Shown here: piece by piece, positions 9,113 through 17,941 of the stretch | How the letters are laid out: every line of letters starts with the position of its first letter | Position numbering within the stretch: the stretch's first letter is position 1 | Assembly (NCBI RefSeq): GCF_900188445.1 | Contig: NZ_FZOR01000002.1 | Coordinates: forward strand, 1 to 64,000 | From: Actinomadura meyerae | Lineage (GTDB): Bacteria > Actinomycetota > Actinomycetes > Streptosporangiales > Streptosporangiaceae | Length of the DNA: 64,000 bases | Direction of reading: 5' to 3' | The notes under the pieces: generated by a model | Seen by the model: the letters and a program-made list of their open reading frames with translations, nothing else | Told to the model about the DNA's origin: nothing | Database searches by the model: none | Position numbers and translations under genes: made by a program

Positions 9113-9169
9113 GCGACCTCCTCCACCTGTTCTCACCATCCACCGTCGGCGAAGGGGCGGGGACCCGCC

Positions 9170-9192
9170 ATCGGGTCCGATGCCCATATGGG
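9170..9192 (+). promoter_or_regulatory. motif shared with the response-regulator promoter (kinase copy)
   Basis: The 23 nt begin ATCGGGTC and end CCCATATGGG, the latter a 10-bp palindrome. They match 19 of 23 positions of the reverse complement of 20344-20366, in the same orientation relative to the gene they precede and at nearly the same distance (77 nt before the kinase ATG; 84 nt before the regulator GTG). GGACCC-N6-GGGTCC overlaps the left side. Either a response-regulator binding site or a shared promoter element would fit. Confidence 0.6.
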
Positions 9193-9269
9193 AGGGGGAC
9201 GGACATGCAGGTGGGCGGGGGTGGCGCCCCACATGGACAAAGGGGCGTCCCATGCGATGACGTGGTCCT

Positions 9270-10262
9270 ATGAGCAGGACACCCGTCTCGGCACTGTACT
9301 GGCGCATCCTCGGCATCAACGGGCTGATCTTCGCGATCGGCACGGCGCTGCTCGCGGTCGCGCCCGTCACCATATCCTCGCCGATCCTGCTGCGGGAACT
9401 CCCCGTCCTGGTGGTCGGGCTCGTGGTGATGATGGCGGCGAACGCGCTGCTGCTGCGCGCCAGCCTGTCCCCGCTGGACGGGCTCACCGCGCTGATCTCG
9501 CGGCTGGACTCGCTGCGCTCCCGCGACCGGCTCTCCGCCACCGGCAACGGCGACCTGTTCCACCTCGTCGACGAGTTCAACGCGATGCTGGACCGGCTGG
9601 AGGCCGACCGCAGCATCAGCACCGCCGTGGTGCTGGACGCGCAGGAGGCCGAGCGGCGCCGCATCGCGCAGGAACTGCACGACGAGATCGGGCAGTCCCT
9701 CACGGTGGTGCTGCTGGAGCTGAAGTCGGTGGCGGACCGGGCGCCCGGCGAGGTGGCGGAAGAGCTGCGGAGCGTCCAGGAGGTCGTCCGGTCGAGCCTG
9801 GACGAGGTGCGGCGCGTCGCGCGGCGGCTGCGTCCCGGCGTCCTGGACGACCTCGGCCTGACCAGCGCGCTCACCGCGCTCGCCGGGGACTTCTCCGGCA
9901 CCGGCGGGCCGCGGGTGACGCGCCGCGTCCAGGCGGGACTGGAGGGCCTCGGCCCGGACGCCGAGCTGGTCATCTACCGGATCGCGCAGGAGGGCCTCAC
10001 GAACGTGTGGCGGCACTCGGGCGCGCGCAACGCCGAGCTGTCGCTCACGCAGGAGGAGGACGGCTCCGTCGTGCTCCGGGTCGTCGACGACGGTTCGGGG
10101 CCTCCCACCGAGGACGGCTCCGGCATCCACGGCATGCGGGAGCGCGCGATGCTCATCGGGGCGCGGCTCACGATCGGACCGGCCGAAGGCGGCGGCACCG
10201 AGGTGAGGCTGGAGATCCCGCCCGAGGGCGCCCGCCCCCGCGGCGTAGCGGGCACGTCCTAG
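9270..10262 (+). CDS. NarL-type sensor histidine kinase
   Basis: 330 residues. Two membrane helices (~12-32 and 45-65) enclose a very short external loop, so there is no real extracytoplasmic sensor domain. A HAMP-like linker follows (LSPLDGLTALISRLD to ~110), then a HisKA_3 dimerisation domain with the phospho-acceptor His at ~137 in AQELHDEIGQ. The HATPase region has the N box EGLTNVWRHSGA and a GIHGMRERA motif. The upstream motif is shared with the LuxR-type regulator gene at 20259, which makes that gene the best candidate partner although 9 kb separates them. The stop overlaps the convergent allophanate hydrolase stop by four bases. Confidence 0.9.
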   Translation: MSRTPVSALYWRILGINGLIFAIGTALLAVAPVTISSPILLRELPVLVVGLVVMMAANALLLRASLSPLDGLTALISRLDSLRSRDRLSATGNGDLFHLVDEFNAMLDRLEADRSISTAVVLDAQEAERRRIAQELHDEIGQSLTVVLLELKSVADRAPGEVAEELRSVQEVVRSSLDEVRRVARRLRPGVLDDLGLTSALTALAGDFSGTGGPRVTRRVQAGLEGLGPDAELVIYRIAQEGLTNVWRHSGARNAELSLTQEEDGSVVLRVVDDGSGPPTEDGSGIHGMRERAMLIGARLTIGPAEGGGTEVRLEIPPEGARPRGVAGTS

Positions 10263-12052
10263 CCGCGCCCCCCGGAAGGGCCTGGCCGGACGGCCCGCGG
10301 GGTGGCGAGCCATGCCTTCCAGCCGCCGTGGGCGGTGATGTCCAGGCCCGAGGCGGCCGCGTCGGCGGCTGCGCCGAACCCGACGACCCAGCGTCCGTCG
10401 GAGAGTTCGACCCGGCCGAGCGTCATCGGGGCGGGAAGCGCCGCGAGGAACCGGCCGAGCGCACCGGTGGAGAGCTGCCACACCTCCCCGGCGATCGCCG
10501 CCCCGCCCGCCCCCACGCGGGTCATCCCGGGTTTGGGGGGCGCCGTGTCCAGTGCCGCGAGTCGATACGCCGCCGCGGTCGTGGCCTCGCCCGCCCAGCG
10601 GGCGCCGAGGGCCCGCAGTTCGCCTTCGAGGGGCTGCCCGCGCAGATGTGCGCCGACGACGAACAGGTCCACGGCCTGGAGCCCGCCGTCGCCGATCGCG
10701 GCGGGCCACGGCACCGGCGGAGCGTCCGCACACGCGCCGAGGTCGGCGCCCGGGAACGTCTCGGCGGGGGCCTCGCCCGGCACCATGATGCGCGCGGCGA
10801 GGTCGAGGGCGACGGCGTCGTGGAAGGGCCGGGCGACGACGGTCGCGCCGAACTGCGCGACACCGGCCGCGCCCTCGTCGACGGTCCCGGACGGGACGGC
10901 GACGGCGCAGAGGTCGAAGAGGTTGCAGAAGTTGGTGTAGACGCCGACGCGGGAGTTGGCGCCCACCGGGTCGGCGGCGACCTCGTCCATCGTCGGGTGG
11001 AAGGGCGCGGTGGGCACAAGGAGGGCGTCGAACCCGTCGAGGAGGTCCATGCACTCCCGGCGCAGGTCGGCGAGGCGGGCCTGGTCGCGGGACAGGTCGG
11101 AGCCCGTCACGGAACCCGCCCGGTGGATGATCGCCGCGACCGTGGGGTCGAGCCGAGCTGCGGCGTCGTTCAGGTGGGTGTCGACGAACTCGCCGACCGC
11201 GGCGTGCCGTTCGGCGACGAGCGCACCGTCGTACAGCAGGCGCGCGGCGGTCAGGAAGGAGGCGAAGGGGATCGCCTCGACCGCGCAGCCGTCCGCCCGC
11301 AGCCGGTCGGCCGCGGCGGTGAACGCCTCGGCCCAGCCGGGGGCCATGGCGGGCAGTTCGTCCGGCACGGCCACGCGGGCCGCCGCCGGGGCGGCCAGCG
11401 GCGCGTCGGCGGGCCAGGCGCGCGTCCCGGGACCGCCCGCCATCACCGACATCGCCAGGGACGCGGTGCCGAGGTCGCGGGCGAAGATCGTCACCGCGTC
11501 GTAGGAGCGGCATGCCGGGACGACGCCGGCGGTGGAGACGGCGCCGAGGGTGGGCTTGACGCCGACGATCCCGTTGTACGCGGCCGGGACGCGACCGGAC
11601 CCGGCGGTGTCGGTGCCGATCGCGATGTCGGCCTCGCCGGTGGCGACGGCGACGGCCGACCCGGACGACGACCCGCCGGACACGTGCGCGGCCCGGTGGG
11701 CGGAGCGCACCCGCCCGTAGGGGCTGCGCTGCCCGACCAGGCCGGTGGCGAACTGGTCGAGGTTCGTGGCCCCGACCAGCGTGGCCCCGGCGGCGCGCAG
11801 CCGGGCCACGGCGGGAGCGTCCGCCTCGGCCGGCGCGGCGGAGAATCCGGGGCACCCGGCCGTCGTCGGGACGCCTTCGACGTCGACGTTGTTCTTGACC
11901 GCGAGGCGCAGCCCGGCCAGCGGGCCGGAGGCGGCCCCAACGGAGGCGGCGACCTCGGCCTCCGGACGCCGCCAGATCCAGGCCTCCGGACGCGGGGACC
12001 CGGCGTCCGCGGCGTGCCGCTGCCCCTCCGTGACGAACCGCCCGGTCGTCAT
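10259..12052 (-). CDS. atzF: allophanate hydrolase
   Basis: 597 residues, the normal length for the family. The N-terminal ~440 residues form an amidase-signature domain with Lys 53 (AVKNN), the cis-Ser region VSGGSSSGSA (~124-132) and the nucleophile region DTAGSGR (Ser ~152). The C-terminal ~130 residues are the allophanate-hydrolase-specific domain. The enzyme splits allophanate (N-carboxyurea) into ammonia and CO2, the last step of urea or guanidine assimilation. Its ATG overlaps the stop of the carboxylase gene (ATGA, 12049-12052), so it is the fourth gene of the operon starting at 17202. An amidase of another specificity is unlikely given the C-terminal domain and the neighbours. The symbol is a family name. 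Confidence 0.93.
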   Translation of the reverse strand: MTTGRFVTEGQRHAADAGSPRPEAWIWRRPEAEVAASVGAASGPLAGLRLAVKNNVDVEGVPTTAGCPGFSAAPAEADAPAVARLRAAGATLVGATNLDQFATGLVGQRSPYGRVRSAHRAAHVSGGSSSGSAVAVATGEADIAIGTDTAGSGRVPAAYNGIVGVKPTLGAVSTAGVVPACRSYDAVTIFARDLGTASLAMSVMAGGPGTRAWPADAPLAAPAAARVAVPDELPAMAPGWAEAFTAAADRLRADGCAVEAIPFASFLTAARLLYDGALVAERHAAVGEFVDTHLNDAAARLDPTVAAIIHRAGSVTGSDLSRDQARLADLRRECMDLLDGFDALLVPTAPFHPTMDEVAADPVGANSRVGVYTNFCNLFDLCAVAVPSGTVDEGAAGVAQFGATVVARPFHDAVALDLAARIMVPGEAPAETFPGADLGACADAPPVPWPAAIGDGGLQAVDLFVVGAHLRGQPLEGELRALGARWAGEATTAAAYRLAALDTAPPKPGMTRVGAGGAAIAGEVWQLSTGALGRFLAALPAPMTLGRVELSDGRWVVGFGAAADAAASGLDITAHGGWKAWLATPRAVRPGPSGGRG

Positions 12053-15000
12053 GCCGACGCCTCCCCGCTCGGGCCCAGCACGACAAGGGCCTCCCCGGGA
12101 GTCACCTGGTCTCCGGCTCCCGCCAGAACCGCCTCGACGACACCCGCACACGGCGCGGTGACAGGGGCTTCCATCTTCATGGCCTCCAGAGTGAGCAGGG
12201 TCTGCCCGGCCTGGACGATGTCGCCGGGAGCGACGTCGACCTTCCAGACTCCCGCGACGAACGGCGCGTCCACGCGGGTGCCGCCCTCGGGTACCGGGAC
12301 GTCCACCGGCTCCGGCACGGCGGCCTCGGCGGCGGCCGCCCGCTCGAACTCGCCCGCCGCCTCCCACGCGTCGCGCTCGGCGCCGAACGCGGCGGCCTGC
12401 GCCGCGCGGAACTCGGCGATCGGCGCGGCGTTCTCCGCCAGGAACCGCTCGTGCTCGGCCAGCGAGAACGTGCCCTCGGCGGCCTCCAGCGCGCGGCGCC
12501 CGGCGGCGACGTCGGCGCGAATGTCGAGGAGTTCCTCGGCGGAGACGGGATACCAGGAGATCCGGTCGAAGAACCTCAGCAGCCACGGGTCCTCGCCGTC
12601 CTCGGGGTGCCTGCGCCAGACCTGGTGGGTGCGGCCGACGAACTGGTAGCCGCCGGGGCCCTCCATCCCGTAGACGCACAGGTAGGCGCCGCCGATGCCG
12701 ACGGAGTTCTCCGCGGTCCAGGTGCGGGCCGGGTTGTACTTGGTCGTGACGAGGCGGTGGCGGGGGTCCAGCGGGGTCGCGACGGGCGCCCCCAGGTAGA
12801 CGTCACCGAGGCCCAGCACCAGGTAGGACGCGTCGAAGACGGTCGCGTAGACGTCGTCCACGGACGGCAGCCCGTTGATCCGGCGGATGAACTCGATGTT
12901 CCAGGGGCACCAGGGCGCGTCGTCGCGGACACCGGCCATGTAGCGCTCGATGGCCTCGCGGGTGGCGGGGTCGTCCCAGCTCAGCGGCATGCGGACGGTG
13001 CGCGAGGGCACGACGAGCTCGGACACGGACGGCAGCGACCGCTCGATCTCCACCAGCAGCCCGAGCAGTGCGCGCACCGGCAGGACGGACGGGTCCACGT
13101 GCACCTGGAGGGAGCGGATCCCCGGCGTCACGTCCAGGACGCCGCGCTCACCACGCTCCTCCAGCGCTGTGTGCAGCGCGTGCACGCGGGCGCGCAGCCG
13201 CAGGTCGAGGACCATGTCGCCATACTCCACCAGGACGGAGTCGTCGCCCTGGCGCCGGTAGGTCACCGCGGGCCCCGAGGTCTCGCCGTCGCCGAGGCGG
13301 CGCAGCACGCCATCGTCGCCGTCCCCGCCCGCGACCGGCACGACGAGGTCGAGAGCGCGGGGCGCGGGCGCGGTCTCCTGCCGCATCGGGACGAACCGCA
13401 CGGTGTCCCCCGGACGGAGCTGGCCGAGCTTCCAGCGGTCGGCGGACACGACGGTGACCGGGCAGACGAAGCCGCCGAGGCTGGGCCCGTCCGGGCCGAG
13501 CAGGATGGGGGTGTCGCCGGTGAAGTCCAGGGCGCCCACCGAGTAGGGGGTGTCGTGGATGTTGGACGGGTGCAGGCCCGCCTCTCCCCCGTCGGGCCGC
13601 GCCCACGCTGGCTTGGGCCCCACCAGCCGCACACCCGTGCGCGCGGAGTTGAAGTGGACCTCGTATTGGGTGGCGTAGAGCTGGTCGATGTCCTCGCGGG
13701 TGAAGAACTCCGGGGCCGCGTGCGGGCCCTCGGTGACGGTCAGCTCCCAGTGCCTGCCGAACTCGGGGCGGCGGGACGGGGCGACGGGACGCGGATCAGC
13801 GCGGTCCGAGCCCTCAAGACCCGTCCGCAGCACGTCTCCTGGACGCAGCGCACGACCGCCGTGACCGCCGAACCCGCCCAGGGTGAACGTGGCCGCCGAG
13901 CCCAGGTAGGCGGGGACGTCCAGGCCGCCCGCGAAGGCGATGTAGGTGCGAAGGCCGGCCGAGGGGGCCCCGACGTCCAGCGTGGCTCCGGCGGGGACGG
14001 GCACCGGCTCCCACATCGGCACCGGGGTCCCGTCAACGGTCACGGGGGCCGGGGCGCCGGTCACGCAGACGATGGTGTCGTGGGTGAAGGTGAGTTCGGG
14101 GCCGCCCGCGGTGCACTCCAGTCCGGCGGCGTTCTCCGCGTTGCCGAGGGCGAGGTTGGCCAGGCGCAGTGAGCGGTCGTCCATGGCGCCCGACGGCGGC
14201 ACTCCGACCTGCCAGTACCCCAGGCGTCCGTCGGCGTCCTGCACGGTGGTCATCAGCCCGGCGCGCGCGACGGTGATGCGCGGTTCCGGGTCTCCCAGGC
14301 CGGCCAGGGTGGACGTGGTGTGCCCGGCCGCCTGGAACTCCGGTAGCCGCACGGCGGCGCGCAGCATCCCCAGGTTGACCTCGATGCCGTCGACGCGGCT
14401 CTCGGTGAGCGCATCCCCGAGGCGGCCCAGCGCGTCGGCGCGGTCGGCGCCGGTGGCGATGACCTTGGCGAGCAGGGGGTCGTAGGCGGTGGTGACCTCG
14501 ATCCCGGTGGTGACCCACGCGTCGACGCGAACGCCGTCGCCCTCGGGCAGTTCCACACGGGTGAGAGGGCCCGCGGACGGGCGGAAGTCGTTGGCCGGGT
14601 CCTCGGCATACACGCGCGCCTCGACGGCGTGTCCGCGCAAGGGAACGGCTCCCGTCTCCGCATACGGGCGCATAAAGGTGGAGTCGCCCCCGGCCAGGCG
14701 CAGCATCCAGGCGACGAGGTCGATGCCCGTGACCTGCTCGGTCACGGGATGCTCGACCTGGAGGCGGGCATTGACCTCCAGGAACGATGCCTCCCGCCGC
14801 TCGGGGTCGTAGACGAACTCGACGGTCCCCGCCGAGCGGTAGCCGACGCCGGCGCCCAGCGCCCGGGACGAGTCGTGCAGCCTCCGCCGCACGTCCTCGG
14901 GCAGGGCCGGGGCGGGCGCTTCCTCGATCACCTTCTGGTTGCGGCGCTGAAGCGAGCAGTCGCGGTCCCCGAGGGTGACGACGTTTCCCGCGCCGTCGCC

Positions 15001-15666
15001 GAAGACCTGCACCTCGACGTGGCGGGCTCCGGCGACGTACCGCTCGGCGAACACCCCGCCGGAGCCGAAGGACCGCTCGGCCAGGGACGTGACGCGGGCG
15101 TAGGCGGCGCGCAGCTCGGCGGCGTCCCGGCAGACGCTCATGCCGATCCCGCCGCCCCCGTTGGTGGCCTTGAGCATCACCGGATAGCCGATGCGCTCGA
15201 CCTCGGCCACCGCGTGGTCGGCGTCCGCGAGCAGGCCGGTGCTGGGGAAGACGGGCACGCCCGCCGCGACGGCGGCGGCGCGCGCGGTGTGCTTGTCGCC
15301 GAAGGTGCGCAACTGCGCGGGGGTGGGGCCGACGAAGGCCAGCCCGGCCCCCTCGACCGCCTCGGCGAAGTCGGCGTCCTCGGACAGGAAGCCGTATCCG
15401 GGGTGGACAGCGCCGGCACCGGTCTCCTTGGCCGCCCGCAGGACGGCCTCGGCGTTCAGGTAGGACTGCCCGGGGGGCGTGGGGCCGAGCAGGACGGCCT
15501 CGTCCGCGGCGAGGACGTGGGCCGCGCCGCGGTCCCCCTCGGAGAAGACGGCGACCGTGCGCAGCCCGAGGGCCTTGGCGGAGCGGATGACACGGCAGGC
15601 GATCTCGCCGCGGTTGGCGACCAGAACGGTGGACACCCCGGGCCCGCCGGAAGGAAGGTCAGCCAC
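12049..15666 (-). CDS. urea/guanidine carboxylase
   Basis: 1205 residues with the domain order of urea carboxylase: biotin carboxylase (1-450, VLVANRGEIACRVIRSAK), two KipA/KipI-type carboxyltransferase halves (~470-1100), and a biotinyl domain with EAMKMEAP (biotin Lys ~1164). With ATP and bicarbonate it carboxylates urea to allophanate or, in the guanidine branch of the family, guanidine to carboxyguanidine. The two DUF1989 genes immediately upstream favour guanidine, since that pair has been shown elsewhere to be carboxyguanidine deiminase. I did not resolve the residue that separates the two specificities. The start overlaps the upstream gene by eight bases; a GTG at residue 11 is an alternative. 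Confidence 0.92.
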   Translation of the reverse strand: MADLPSGGPGVSTVLVANRGEIACRVIRSAKALGLRTVAVFSEGDRGAAHVLAADEAVLLGPTPPGQSYLNAEAVLRAAKETGAGAVHPGYGFLSEDADFAEAVEGAGLAFVGPTPAQLRTFGDKHTARAAAVAAGVPVFPSTGLLADADHAVAEVERIGYPVMLKATNGGGGIGMSVCRDAAELRAAYARVTSLAERSFGSGGVFAERYVAGARHVEVQVFGDGAGNVVTLGDRDCSLQRRNQKVIEEAPAPALPEDVRRRLHDSSRALGAGVGYRSAGTVEFVYDPERREASFLEVNARLQVEHPVTEQVTGIDLVAWMLRLAGGDSTFMRPYAETGAVPLRGHAVEARVYAEDPANDFRPSAGPLTRVELPEGDGVRVDAWVTTGIEVTTAYDPLLAKVIATGADRADALGRLGDALTESRVDGIEVNLGMLRAAVRLPEFQAAGHTTSTLAGLGDPEPRITVARAGLMTTVQDADGRLGYWQVGVPPSGAMDDRSLRLANLALGNAENAAGLECTAGGPELTFTHDTIVCVTGAPAPVTVDGTPVPMWEPVPVPAGATLDVGAPSAGLRTYIAFAGGLDVPAYLGSAATFTLGGFGGHGGRALRPGDVLRTGLEGSDRADPRPVAPSRRPEFGRHWELTVTEGPHAAPEFFTREDIDQLYATQYEVHFNSARTGVRLVGPKPAWARPDGGEAGLHPSNIHDTPYSVGALDFTGDTPILLGPDGPSLGGFVCPVTVVSADRWKLGQLRPGDTVRFVPMRQETAPAPRALDLVVPVAGGDGDDGVLRRLGDGETSGPAVTYRRQGDDSVLVEYGDMVLDLRLRARVHALHTALEERGERGVLDVTPGIRSLQVHVDPSVLPVRALLGLLVEIERSLPSVSELVVPSRTVRMPLSWDDPATREAIERYMAGVRDDAPWCPWNIEFIRRINGLPSVDDVYATVFDASYLVLGLGDVYLGAPVATPLDPRHRLVTTKYNPARTWTAENSVGIGGAYLCVYGMEGPGGYQFVGRTHQVWRRHPEDGEDPWLLRFFDRISWYPVSAEELLDIRADVAAGRRALEAAEGTFSLAEHERFLAENAAPIAEFRAAQAAAFGAERDAWEAAGEFERAAAAEAAVPEPVDVPVPEGGTRVDAPFVAGVWKVDVAPGDIVQAGQTLLTLEAMKMEAPVTAPCAGVVEAVLAGAGDQVTPGEALVVLGPSGEASA

Positions 15667-16369
15667 GGTGGACCACCATCTCCACGCGGGACGGGTCGAA
15701 CCCGTTGCACGGGTTGTTGATCTGCGGGCAGTTCGACACCATCGCGAGGGTGTCGCGCTCGGCGCGCAGCGACAGCGACAGGCCGGGCGCGGAGATGCCG
15801 TCGACGATGCCGAGCGCGCCGTCCGGGTCGACCGGAACGTTCATGAACCAGTTGATGTTCGACACCTGGTCGCGCTTGCCCATGCCGTACCTGGACAGCT
15901 CGTTGATGAAGTTGTCCGCGCAGGCGTGCTGCGCGTAGGTGTGGTGCCCGTAGCGCAGCGTGTTGGACTCCCGCGAGCAGGCGCCGCCGAGGGTGTCGTG
16001 GTGTCCCACGGCGTCGGCGACGACGCTCAGCAGGGCCTCGCCCTCGTTGTCGCGCAGGACGGAGCCGGTGGTCAGGAAGACGGAGTCCTGCTCCTGCAAG
16101 GTGGCCTGCACGCTGTACGCGCGCGTGTGGTCGTGGGCGTCGTAGGCGAGGAAGTCGACGGCCTGGTTGCCGTCCAGGTCCACGATGGTCAGGACCTCGC
16201 CCGCCGTCAGGACGCGGGACCACGGAGCGCGCGGCCCCACCGTCTCGCGGTGGACGATCTCACCGAACCGCTCCACGGCCGCGGCGATGGCGGCCTCGGC
16301 GGCGGGGTCGCCCGGCGTCTTGGTTCCGAGGTAGGTGACCTGGGCGGCGGGGGGCGTGGTGGTGGTCAT
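15659..16369 (-). CDS. DUF1989 protein, probable carboxyguanidine deiminase subunit (UAAP2)
   Basis: 236 residues from the ATG at 16369, which overlaps the upstream stop (ATGA). DUF1989 features: the LDGNQAVDFLAYDA segment, GHHDTLGGACSRESNTLRYG and NINWFMNVPVDPDG. These were long called urea-carboxylase-associated proteins; in characterised bacteria the pair forms carboxyguanidine deiminase, which converts carboxyguanidine to allophanate and ammonia. It lies between its partner and the carboxylase with overlapping ends, so stoichiometric co-production is likely. Cys and His residues in the HHDTLGGAC segment are good candidates for the metal or active site. Confidence 0.88.
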   Translation of the reverse strand: MTTTTPPAAQVTYLGTKTPGDPAAEAAIAAAVERFGEIVHRETVGPRAPWSRVLTAGEVLTIVDLDGNQAVDFLAYDAHDHTRAYSVQATLQEQDSVFLTTGSVLRDNEGEALLSVVADAVGHHDTLGGACSRESNTLRYGHHTYAQHACADNFINELSRYGMGKRDQVSNINWFMNVPVDPDGALGIVDGISAPGLSLSLRAERDTLAMVSNCPQINNPCNGFDPSRVEMVVHRG

Positions 16370-17202
16370 CGAGGGCTCCGTCCTGCACGGTGGTCGGCGG
16401 TGTTCTCGAAGGCGCGGCGCCCCTCGGGGGTCGCCGCCCACTGCGGGTCGCCGGGACCGGTCACGCGGTCGCGCCAGGCGAGGATCTCCAGCTCGCCGCA
16501 CGTGTACCGCTCTCGCGGGTCCAGCGGATGGGCGGCATTGGCCACGAGCAGGACGACCGGCAGCTCGGTGCGGAGGGTGACGTACGCACCCGGGCCCGCC
16601 GAGCCCTGCCACACCGGACGTCCGCCGTCATCGATCCGCACGCCCTGGAAGAGCGAGACTGCCGGGGGGACGTCCCGCCGCCCCAGGCCGTTCTTGAGCG
16701 CGCCGTTGACCAGAAGCTCGCGCCCGGCCGGGCTGGGGCCGTGCACGGAGCCGTCCCCGTAGCGGCGCTCGTTGCGGGCCCGGGTGGAGGCGCCGTAGAT
16801 GGTGTCGTGGTGGCCGGAGGCGTCCTCGACGATCGTCGCGAGCACCCGGGCCTGGTCGCTGAGCAGCAGGTAGCCCTCGTGCGGGTACACCTGCCACTGG
16901 ATCTTCGCGGTGTCCGCGGTGTTCAGCCGCTCCCACGGCATGTCCGCGTGGTACAGGACGACCTGCGCGCAGGCGTCGCCGGTGAGGTCCGTCAGGCGCA
17001 CGCGCATCCCGGCGGCCAGCACGCGGTGGGCGTAGCCGCCCCCCGGCAGGCGGTCGCTCCACACGACGTCCTCCGGCGCGACGCCCTCCGGAACGGCGGT
17101 CTGGGACGAGGCCGGGACGGTGGGCGCGGCGTGGACCACCGTCCCCTCCTGGGCGCGAGCATGCTCCCTGGCCCCTGCGGTCGTGGCGGTTGCTGCGGGC
17201 AC
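16366..17202 (-). CDS. DUF1989 protein, probable carboxyguanidine deiminase partner subunit (UAAP1)
   Basis: 278 residues from the GTG at 17202. This start is preferred over the GTG at 17217 because CAGGAGGT (17207-17214) lies four bases before it, inside the longer reading. The first ~45 residues are Ala/Thr-rich and look disordered; the DUF1989 domain follows. It has GHHDTIYGASTRARNERRYG, where Ser stands in place of the Cys seen in the sister subunit, so the two are not interchangeable. It is the first gene of the operon, and the 20-bp TetR-type palindrome sits 18 bp upstream of its start, where it would overlap the transcription start. Confidence 0.88.
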   Translation of the reverse strand: MPAATATTAGAREHARAQEGTVVHAAPTVPASSQTAVPEGVAPEDVVWSDRLPGGGYAHRVLAAGMRVRLTDLTGDACAQVVLYHADMPWERLNTADTAKIQWQVYPHEGYLLLSDQARVLATIVEDASGHHDTIYGASTRARNERRYGDGSVHGPSPAGRELLVNGALKNGLGRRDVPPAVSLFQGVRIDDGGRPVWQGSAGPGAYVTLRTELPVVLLVANAAHPLDPRERYTCGELEILAWRDRVTGPGDPQWAATPEGRRAFENTADHRAGRSPR

Positions 17203-17219
17203 GGCTACCTCCTGCACCT

Positions 17220-17239
17220 TTTCTGTCGAACAACAGAAA
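17220..17239. promoter_or_regulatory. TetR-type operator, copy 1
   Basis: TTTCTGTCGAACAACAGAAA, an inverted repeat (TTTCTGT-N6-ACAGAAA) in the gap between the operon start and the divergent TetR gene. It matches 17 of 20 bases of the copy before the symporter gene. Its place, just before the SD of UAAP1, fits repression of the operon and probable autoregulation of the TetR gene. Confidence 0.8.
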
Positions 17240-17317
17240 TTGAAACGAGCGCCGTCGCGCGCCGGATCTCAGGCACGTGAACGGCGTGTAAATTGGCGCG
17301 GCTGCTAGGTTCCACGG

Positions 17318-17926
17318 GTGGCTGGACGCGGACGACCCCGGACCAAGGGCCCCTCCATCTCGGGCAGTACCGAGCAGGACATCCTGAACGCCGGGGCGGA
17401 TCTCTTCTGCACGGTCGGGTTCGGCTCCGTGAGCACCTACAAGCTGGCCCAGACCGCGGGCATCTCCCAGGCCACGCTGTACCACTACTTCTCCGCCAAG
17501 CACGAGGTCCTGCTCGCGCTGCTGCTCCAGACGGTCCGCCCCTCGATCGTCATGGCCGAGCGGCTCGTCCGGGAGGACGGGCTGTCCGCCCGGGACAGGC
17601 TGCGCCGCCTGTGCGCCTACGACGCCGACCTCCTCGCCACCACCCCCCGCAACCTCGGTGCCCTCTACCTGCTGCCCGAGGTCGCCGACGAGCGCCTGTC
17701 CCCCTTCCGCGCCGAGCGCGACCGCCTGCTCGGCGCCTACCGCGCGCTGGTCGAGCAGTGCCTGCCGGACGCGGACGAGCCCGAGCACGGGGCCGTCGCC
17801 GACCTCGTGTTCGGGCTCGTGGAGAGCGTGATCCTGCGCCGCCAGCGCGCCGGCGGCGCCCCGCTGCCGCCCGACACCGGCGAGCGCATCGCCGCGGCCG
17901 CGCTGCGGATCATCGGGCCCGGGTGA
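17318..17926 (+). CDS. TetR-family repressor of the carboxylase/symporter genes
   Basis: 202 residues from a GTG. The N-terminus is basic (AGRGRPRTKGP), followed by a TetR helix-turn-helix at ~34-62 (TYKLAQTAGISQATLYHYFSAKHEVL) and a ligand-binding helical domain to the end. It is divergent from the guanidine-type operon and convergent with the symporter. Both of those transcription units carry the same palindrome in front, which is the main reason for naming its targets. The ligand is inferred to be a pathway compound such as guanidine, a carboxylated intermediate or urea. Confidence 0.88.
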   Translation: MAGRGRPRTKGPSISGSTEQDILNAGADLFCTVGFGSVSTYKLAQTAGISQATLYHYFSAKHEVLLALLLQTVRPSIVMAERLVREDGLSARDRLRRLCAYDADLLATTPRNLGALYLLPEVADERLSPFRAERDRLLGAYRALVEQCLPDADEPEHGAVADLVFGLVESVILRRQRAGGAPLPPDTGERIAAAALRIIGPG

Positions 17927-17941
17927 GGACCGCCCCCCGTC

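Noticed and set aside
8109-12086. Very long minus-strand open frame of 1325 codons across several genes
   Set aside because: It crosses the SPFH gene, the histidine kinase (other strand) and allophanate hydrolase in a different frame and is Arg/Pro-rich without domains. It is a by-product of high GC content, as are the plus-strand frame at 8822-12649 and the minus-strand frame at 5059-7872.
17203-17317. Guanidine (ykkC-type) riboswitch before the carboxylase operon
   Set aside because: The gap is only 115 bp, shared with a divergent gene and occupied by the TetR operator; I could not find the conserved riboswitch core by eye.
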